Source: Bacteroidales bacterium | GTDB taxonomy: Bacteria > Bacteroidota > Bacteroidia > Bacteroidales > Paludibacteraceae | Assembly: GCA_022777485.1 (NCBI GenBank) | Contig: JALFGC010000061.1 | Location: forward strand, 1 to 56,479 | DNA length: 56,479 nucleotides | Reading direction: 5' to 3' | Shown here: piece by piece, positions 52,198 through 56,479 of the stretch | Layout of the letters: every line of letters starts with the position of its first letter | Numbering within the stretch: position 1 is the stretch's first letter | Notes under the pieces: generated by a model | Databases searched by the model: none | Seen by the model: only the letters and a program-made list of their open reading frames with translations | What the model was told of the DNA's origin: nothing | Made by a program: the position numbers and the translations under genes

Positions 52198-54891
52198 TCA
52201 ACTCCCCATTGCTAAGGTTTTCCGATATTGATTAGGAGTCTTGTTATATTGTCGGCTGAAGCACTTAATGAAATAACTATTCGAACTAAATCCGACATGT
52301 TCAGCAATCTCGGTAATAGTCTTGTCGGGAGACTCTCTTAGCATCCGTGCTGCTTCTTCCAATCGGATGGACATGATGAGTTCGTTGGGTGTCTGTCCGA
52401 TAGCATCTTGTAGTTTTGTGTACATACTGGAGCGGCTGATACACATCTCTCGAGCCAGCATATCTACATTGAGATTGGGATTGTCGAGATGCTGCATAAT
52501 GATGGCTCGTGCACGAGTAGCGAATGATATATGGGCGTTTTCCAAATGCTCTTTCATGCGTAGGATTTGCTCGTTTTGTTTTTCTAATATGCGTTTTTGC
52601 TCATCTATCCTCGCTTTGGCTTTGTTGGTGGCTTTCCTGTTAGCATAGAGCGCGACGGCAATAATTGCTCCAACAATGCACAGCATATACAACACGAATG
52701 CCCACCAAGACAAGTAGAAAGGAGTAGGTACGATTATATCAATGGTCCACGTGTCGTTACAGTCATCTTTTACAATAAATTGGTAGTTACCCGGCGGAAG
52801 ATTGGCGTATGTCGCCTCGTGTAGTGCAGTTGCGTCTTGCCAGTTTTCTTCGTATCCGCTAAGTTTATACTGCAGATTGGGTGCAAGGGCAGAACAGTGA
52901 TGGGTTGTAGAGAAGATGATTCGTATATCACGGTCGTCGGTGTTCAGCGTGATTTGTTTAAGGGAGGGTAAACCGGCTGTGATTGTCCTGACCTTTTCTG
53001 CTTGATTTTGGATATGGATAGCGGATGGAATGATGGTACAAGGTGTTTTCTGGTGCAGAATTTTTTGCAAGGGGAAAGCACAAAGTCCATTTGTACCGCC
53101 TACATATAGCAGTTGATCTGCGGTGAGGTAGAGGCTTCTTTCGGTGGGGATTTCTATTGGGAATCCATTGGCATATCTCAAGTGATGGGTGAGTTGCTGC
53201 TCACGATTGAGAATCACAATATCTCCTATGCCACCAATGATACAACAATTGGGTGCGAAGAGAAGATTTGTGCACAGTCGGTTAGAAAATGCTTTTTGAA
53301 TATCAGGGGGCATTTCCCATTTCATAGTAGTTTCGTTAAGCAAAAAAACGCCTTTGTTTGTTCCTGCATATAGGGAGCCGTCCATGTCGTGCGCAAAACA
53401 AAGGATGGCAGAAGGTGTAGTTATTTTCGTTAGTTTCCGATTGGGTATGGAATAACAGTATGCCGTTTTTTGTCGTGCGAACCATAGTTGCTCTCCACGC
53501 AAGTGCAAGTCCGATAATTCTCCCACCACATCTATATCATGCAATGCCCCGAAAGTCAGCGTGCTCAAATCTACCCATCCGATACCCTTTTCGGTGGAGA
53601 AGTAGAGCGTATCATTGTAGTTGACAATACTCCTCACACGATTATTGGGTAAGTGTTGAGTTTCATGTAAAAAGGTGTGTTGTTTGTATGTGCTAAGATG
53701 AATGGCCATCAATCCCATACCGTGTGTGCCTACCCACAGCGTATGATTAAGGGTGTCAAGGCTTAATGCTTTCACTGCACATTGCGGTACATGGTTATCA
53801 ATCGGAATATATCGGACCAGTTGGTTTTGATTGTTGATCTCACAAACACCTCCTCCGTTGGTCCCTACCCATGTTCTTTGACCATCCGTGACCACGCAAG
53901 AGACAATAGGGTGGGATAATCCCATGGGTTCGGGCTTTTGTTCCCAAAAAGAGAAGAGGTCTTGCGTTGGGTTATAAAGGTCTATTGCTCCGAAGAAACT
54001 GCCAATCCATAGTGTTTCTTGTTTATCAGAGGCCAAGGTCCACACGGAGAAAGGATGTGTATCCGACGATCTACCCACACGCTGAATGGAGATTGTTTCT
54101 TGTTTTTGTTCATCTATCTGTACCAAACCGCTCCAAGTTCCCGCCCATAGTTGTCCCGTGTTCGAGCGAACAATGGTGCGTACATCTTGATGAGAAAGAT
54201 AAGTGGCGCAATGTACACCATCATACGAAACTAACCCTTCTGATCGTGAGCATAGCCATACTTGGTGTGTAGCGGAATCATTATATATATAGCATACGCG
54301 TGGATGGCTTATGGTATCAATGACTGTATGCTCGTGAATAGTATAAATACACAGTACTTCTTTTTCAGTAGCCACCCATAGACCTTGTTCGTTTTCCATG
54401 ATAGAGGTAATGCGTTTATCTGCCGTATAGACACATTGCTTGCCTTGGGTGGGAGAAAAGGTGAACACGCTATCACGTGCAGCATATAAATAGTGTCCTA
54501 TTCCATAGCAAATTGTTTGTACACCATTTTTCTCTATCTCAATAGTTTTTTCAGTCAGTAAGTCCATGAACACAGCGGCGGAAGCACATTGCAATAAGAT
54601 GCTACCTTGACCATCTCCACAAATATGTCGGATATAGTCGTTAGGTAGGTTGGTATTGGTGGAATCACTTTGTATGATTCGACAATCGGAGCCTGATATA
54701 CAATTTAAACCATGACGAGTACCTACCCACATGCGCTCATACTCATCTTGATAGAACTCATTGATACTGTAATGAGACAACCCGTCTGCCACACCTAAAT
54801 GGTCAATACATGATACGGCAAACACACATTGATAATGTAAAAAGCATATACAAATGCTTAGCACTATACATCGGATAAAACTTTTATTCAT
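52198..54891 (-). CDS. Membrane-spanning propeller sensor with AraC output, no kinase or receiver domains
   Basis: The product is 897 residues from ATG 54891, after a good promoter. It has a signal-like helix (IVLSICICFLHYQCVFA), then many propeller repeats of the two-component-regulator type (YERMWVGTRHGLNCI, GQLWAGTWSGLVQI, ETLWIGSFFGAIDLYN, RTWVGTNGGGVCEI, HTLWVGTHGMGLMAI), a Y_Y_Y domain (LQYKLSGYEENWQ to PPGNYQFIV), one membrane helix (about 725-750) and a coiled coil (IDEQKRILEKQNEQILRMKEHLENA). An AraC helix-turn-helix follows directly. Hybrid two-component sensors of this architecture carry histidine kinase, ATPase and receiver domains here; none is visible. It is divergent from susC and is its likely regulator. 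Confidence 0.88.
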   Translation of the reverse strand: MNKSFIRCIVLSICICFLHYQCVFAVSCIDHLGVADGLSHYSINEFYQDEYERMWVGTRHGLNCISGSDCRIIQSDSTNTNLPNDYIRHICGDGQGSILLQCASAAVFMDLLTEKTIEIEKNGVQTICYGIGHYLYAARDSVFTFSPTQGKQCVYTADKRITSIMENEQGLWVATEKEVLCIYTIHEHTVIDTISHPRVCYIYNDSATHQVWLCSRSEGLVSYDGVHCATYLSHQDVRTIVRSNTGQLWAGTWSGLVQIDEQKQETISIQRVGRSSDTHPFSVWTLASDKQETLWIGSFFGAIDLYNPTQDLFSFWEQKPEPMGLSHPIVSCVVTDGQRTWVGTNGGGVCEINNQNQLVRYIPIDNHVPQCAVKALSLDTLNHTLWVGTHGMGLMAIHLSTYKQHTFLHETQHLPNNRVRSIVNYNDTLYFSTEKGIGWVDLSTLTFGALHDIDVVGELSDLHLRGEQLWFARQKTAYCYSIPNRKLTKITTPSAILCFAHDMDGSLYAGTNKGVFLLNETTMKWEMPPDIQKAFSNRLCTNLLFAPNCCIIGGIGDIVILNREQQLTHHLRYANGFPIEIPTERSLYLTADQLLYVGGTNGLCAFPLQKILHQKTPCTIIPSAIHIQNQAEKVRTITAGLPSLKQITLNTDDRDIRIIFSTTHHCSALAPNLQYKLSGYEENWQDATALHEATYANLPPGNYQFIVKDDCNDTWTIDIIVPTPFYLSWWAFVLYMLCIVGAIIAVALYANRKATNKAKARIDEQKRILEKQNEQILRMKEHLENAHISFATRARAIIMQHLDNPNLNVDMLAREMCISRSSMYTKLQDAIGQTPNELIMSIRLEEAARMLRESPDKTITEIAEHVGFSSNSYFIKCFSRQYNKTPNQYRKTLAMGS

Positions 54892-54919
54892 ACTACCTAA
54901 CAGCAAGTTATTTTGCGGA

Positions 54920-54951
54920 CAAATTTACGAAATTTATTTGAAATAACCAAA
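54920..54951 (-). promoter_or_regulatory. Promoter of the sensor-regulator gene
   Basis: On the minus strand, TTTG (54948-54951), 20 nt and TAAATTTG (54920-54927), 28 nt before the ATG. Confidence 0.8.
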
Positions 54952-54965
54952 TTAAAGTGTAAAAT

Positions 54966-55012
54966 TCATCCAAAATATATTGTATTTATGTACAAAAATG
55001 AATTTTGGATGA
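54966..55012. promoter_or_regulatory. Inverted repeat TCATCCAAAAT / ATTTTGGATGA in the regulator-susC gap
   Basis: Exact 11-bp arms (54966-54976 and 55002-55012) lie 25 nt apart, between the two divergent promoters. It is a possible operator shared by both genes. The whole gap (54892-55093) holds only regulatory sequence. Confidence 0.6.
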
Positions 55013-55071
55013 TTTTGTTATATTTTTATCTGATTTTGTTACGTAGTATCTAAATATCTTCCGTACCTTTG
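55010..55071 (+). promoter_or_regulatory. Promoter of the second susC with 21-bp-period direct repeat
   Basis: The -7 box is TACCTTTG (55064-55071). The expected -33 position (55040-55043, TACG) is not TTTG. Instead TGATTTTGTTA occurs at 55010-55020 and again at 55031-55041, exactly 21 bp apart, the second copy touching the -33 position. This suits activation by an AraC-type protein. Confidence 0.7.
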
Positions 55072-55093
55072 CAGCGTCAAATCATAATCGACC

Positions 55094-56479
55094 ATGAAAA
55101 AAATCTTTTTTCTAATTTGTATTATCTCCATTTCTATTGTAACCAAAGCGGAGGTGTCCGGTATAGTCCTTGATGTCAATGGTGAGCCATTGATAGGGGT
55201 ATCTGTCCGTATTTCTAATATGGATAAAGGAACGATTACAGACTTGGACGGAATGTTCCGCTTGGATATTACGGAGGGAGAAAGCTTAGAGTTTTCTTAT
55301 GTAGGATACCGCAGTATAACATTATTGGCAACTACATCCATGCGTGTTACTATGCAGGAGGATACGAAAGTGTTGGATGAAGTGGTAGTGGTGGGCTATG
55401 GAACACAAAAACGCAGTGATCTGACAGGCTCCGTGGTGTCTGTCAAGGCGGAGGATATGACCTCAATGCCTACCTCTTCTGTTGCCGAGATGCTCCGTGG
55501 TCAAGCGGCAGGCGTGATGGTAACGCAAAACTCATCGCGACCGGGTGGCGGCTCCGACATTGTCATCCGTGGAAAGAAATCGTTGACGGGAGGAAATGCA
55601 CCGCTCTATATTGTAGATGGTACGCCCGTGGACAACATAGATGATTTTAACGCGCAGGATATAGAATCGGTCGAGGTGCTGAAAGATGCTTCCGCACAGG
55701 CTATCTATGGTGCACGTGCAAGTAATGGCGTGATACTGGTTACAACTAAGCGTGGTGCAGACGGCAAGGTGCAGGTAGATTTGAGTGCGTATGCCGGCGC
55801 ACAAACTATCAAACGCAATTTTGACTTGTACAACGGAGATGAATGGGTGAAACTAAAACGGGAGGCGAACCGCTCTTTTGTGTACGACCCTGCCACCCAT
55901 ACTGCTACGGGCACATATTTAGATGATGCATCGCTCTTTGGTAACATGTACAACAATTTGGTGAACCAACAATATACTGATTGGGAAGAATTGATGCTAC
56001 ATCCTGCGCTCCAACACAAGTATGACCTAAGTTTGCGCTATGGTAATGACAAGACGAAATTGGCTGCATCCATCGGTTTTTATGGGCAAGAAGGTATGAT
56101 TGCTCCGTCTGGCTATCAACGATATAATGCTCGAGTGGATTTTTCACAAAAACTGGGTAAGCATGTCTGTTTAGGAGCACGCATGAATTATATCCATAGC
56201 GAACAGCGCAGTGAGGATGCCGATTTTGCTAAAGTGCTAACGGAATCCCCCTTGCTCAGTGCGTATGACGAAGATGGTAACATGCTGGCCTTGCTTGCAG
56301 ACAGCAAGTGGTCGCCATTGTGGAACAATGAACATTATATAGCAGAGAAGGCTACCAATCGTATCCTTCTTAATGTAAACTTCGATTGGGATATATGGGG
56401 TGGTCTTAAGTATCGTCTGAATGCATCGGTTAACTATCGTAACCAAGAGGCGGGCACCTACCAAGACTCCAAGCACGAG
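55094..56479 (+). CDS. SusC-family TonB-dependent receptor, 5' part
   Basis: The gene is open to the end of the window, with 462 residues visible. It has a signal peptide (KKIFFLICIISISIVTKA), a carboxypeptidase-D-like domain (VSGIVLDVNGEPLIGVSVRI, ITDLDGMFRLDI), the SusC segment LDEVVVVGYGTQKRSDLTGSVVS, the plug (GGGSDIVIRGKKSLTGG, PLYIVDGTPVD, VEVLKDASAQAIYGARASNGVILVTTKRG) and the first barrel strands. A susD gene and enzymes probably follow outside the window. The substrate cannot be told from this part. Confidence 0.94.
   Translation, partial: MKKIFFLICIISISIVTKAEVSGIVLDVNGEPLIGVSVRISNMDKGTITDLDGMFRLDITEGESLEFSYVGYRSITLLATTSMRVTMQEDTKVLDEVVVVGYGTQKRSDLTGSVVSVKAEDMTSMPTSSVAEMLRGQAAGVMVTQNSSRPGGGSDIVIRGKKSLTGGNAPLYIVDGTPVDNIDDFNAQDIESVEVLKDASAQAIYGARASNGVILVTTKRGADGKVQVDLSAYAGAQTIKRNFDLYNGDEWVKLKREANRSFVYDPATHTATGTYLDDASLFGNMYNNLVNQQYTDWEELMLHPALQHKYDLSLRYGNDKTKLAASIGFYGQEGMIAPSGYQRYNARVDFSQKLGKHVCLGARMNYIHSEQRSEDADFAKVLTESPLLSAYDEDGNMLALLADSKWSPLWNNEHYIAEKATNRILLNVNFDWDIWGGLKYRLNASVNYRNQEAGTYQDSKHE

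Overview
The window is about 56.5 kb of a Bacteroidales-type genome (phylum Bacteroidota). The evidence is the promoter grammar (TTTG or CTTG, exactly 20 nt, then TAnnTTTG), two SusC-type receptors with a SusD partner, type III glutamine synthetase, DUF3276 and DUF3078 proteins, a pyruvate:ferredoxin oxidoreductase with a separate small 2[4Fe-4S] ferredoxin, and meso-diaminopimelate dehydrogenase. This points to an anaerobic, glycan-degrading, probably gut-associated bacterium. I cannot name the genus. I recognised no tRNA, rRNA, CRISPR array, insertion sequence or prophage.

Layout. 1-8.4 kb: 3' end of a TcdA-like tRNA-modifying enzyme, a CDF metal exporter, a nucleoside-recognition membrane protein, an Fe/B12-type ABC binding lipoprotein, EngB, CstA and an Xaa-Pro aminopeptidase. 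8.7-10.5 kb: a secreted pectate-lyase-like protein, divergent from glnN. 10.8-26.2 kb: core metabolism and cell biology (glnN, a PUR-type protein, ddh, coaD, an acyltransferase, a YigZ-like protein, ferritin, polyprenyl synthase, a FtsB/DivIC protein, ruvC, ferredoxin, an AAA ATPase, PFOR). 26.6-45.2 kb: an AraC regulator followed by a one-strand galactomannan utilisation locus: GH26, a module protein, SusC, SusD, two more module proteins, GH36, a second GH26, GH130, a sugar:cation symporter, a mannobiose 2-epimerase and ManA, closed by a terminator. 45.7-52.1 kb: a BadF-type sugar kinase, a HigBA toxin-antitoxin pair, secA and a DUF3078 protein. 52.2-56.5 kb: a membrane-spanning sensor/AraC regulator divergent from a second susC that runs off the end.

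How the mannan locus should work (inference from families): the surface GH26 cuts mannan; SusC/SusD and the module proteins bind and import oligosaccharides; GH36 removes galactose and the second GH26 trims to mannobiose in the periplasm; the symporter imports mannobiose; the epimerase makes mannosyl-glucose; GH130 phosphorolyses it to mannose-1-phosphate and glucose; ManA links mannose-6-phosphate to glycolysis.

The most unusual property is a dense set of short repeats. At least ten sequence families (palindromic elements and 7-12 bp tandem arrays) occur between genes and also inside conserved proteins, always in frame, adding up to about 40 residues. One roughly 108 bp element occurs in two unrelated genes in the same orientation and reading frame and encodes almost the same peptide. 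Other arrays lie in signal peptides or supply the stop codons of five genes. Further points of interest are a three-protein family of repeated beta-rich modules in the mannan locus, a sensor regulator that appears to have lost its kinase and receiver domains, and direct repeats that replace the -33 box at the two glycan-locus promoters.
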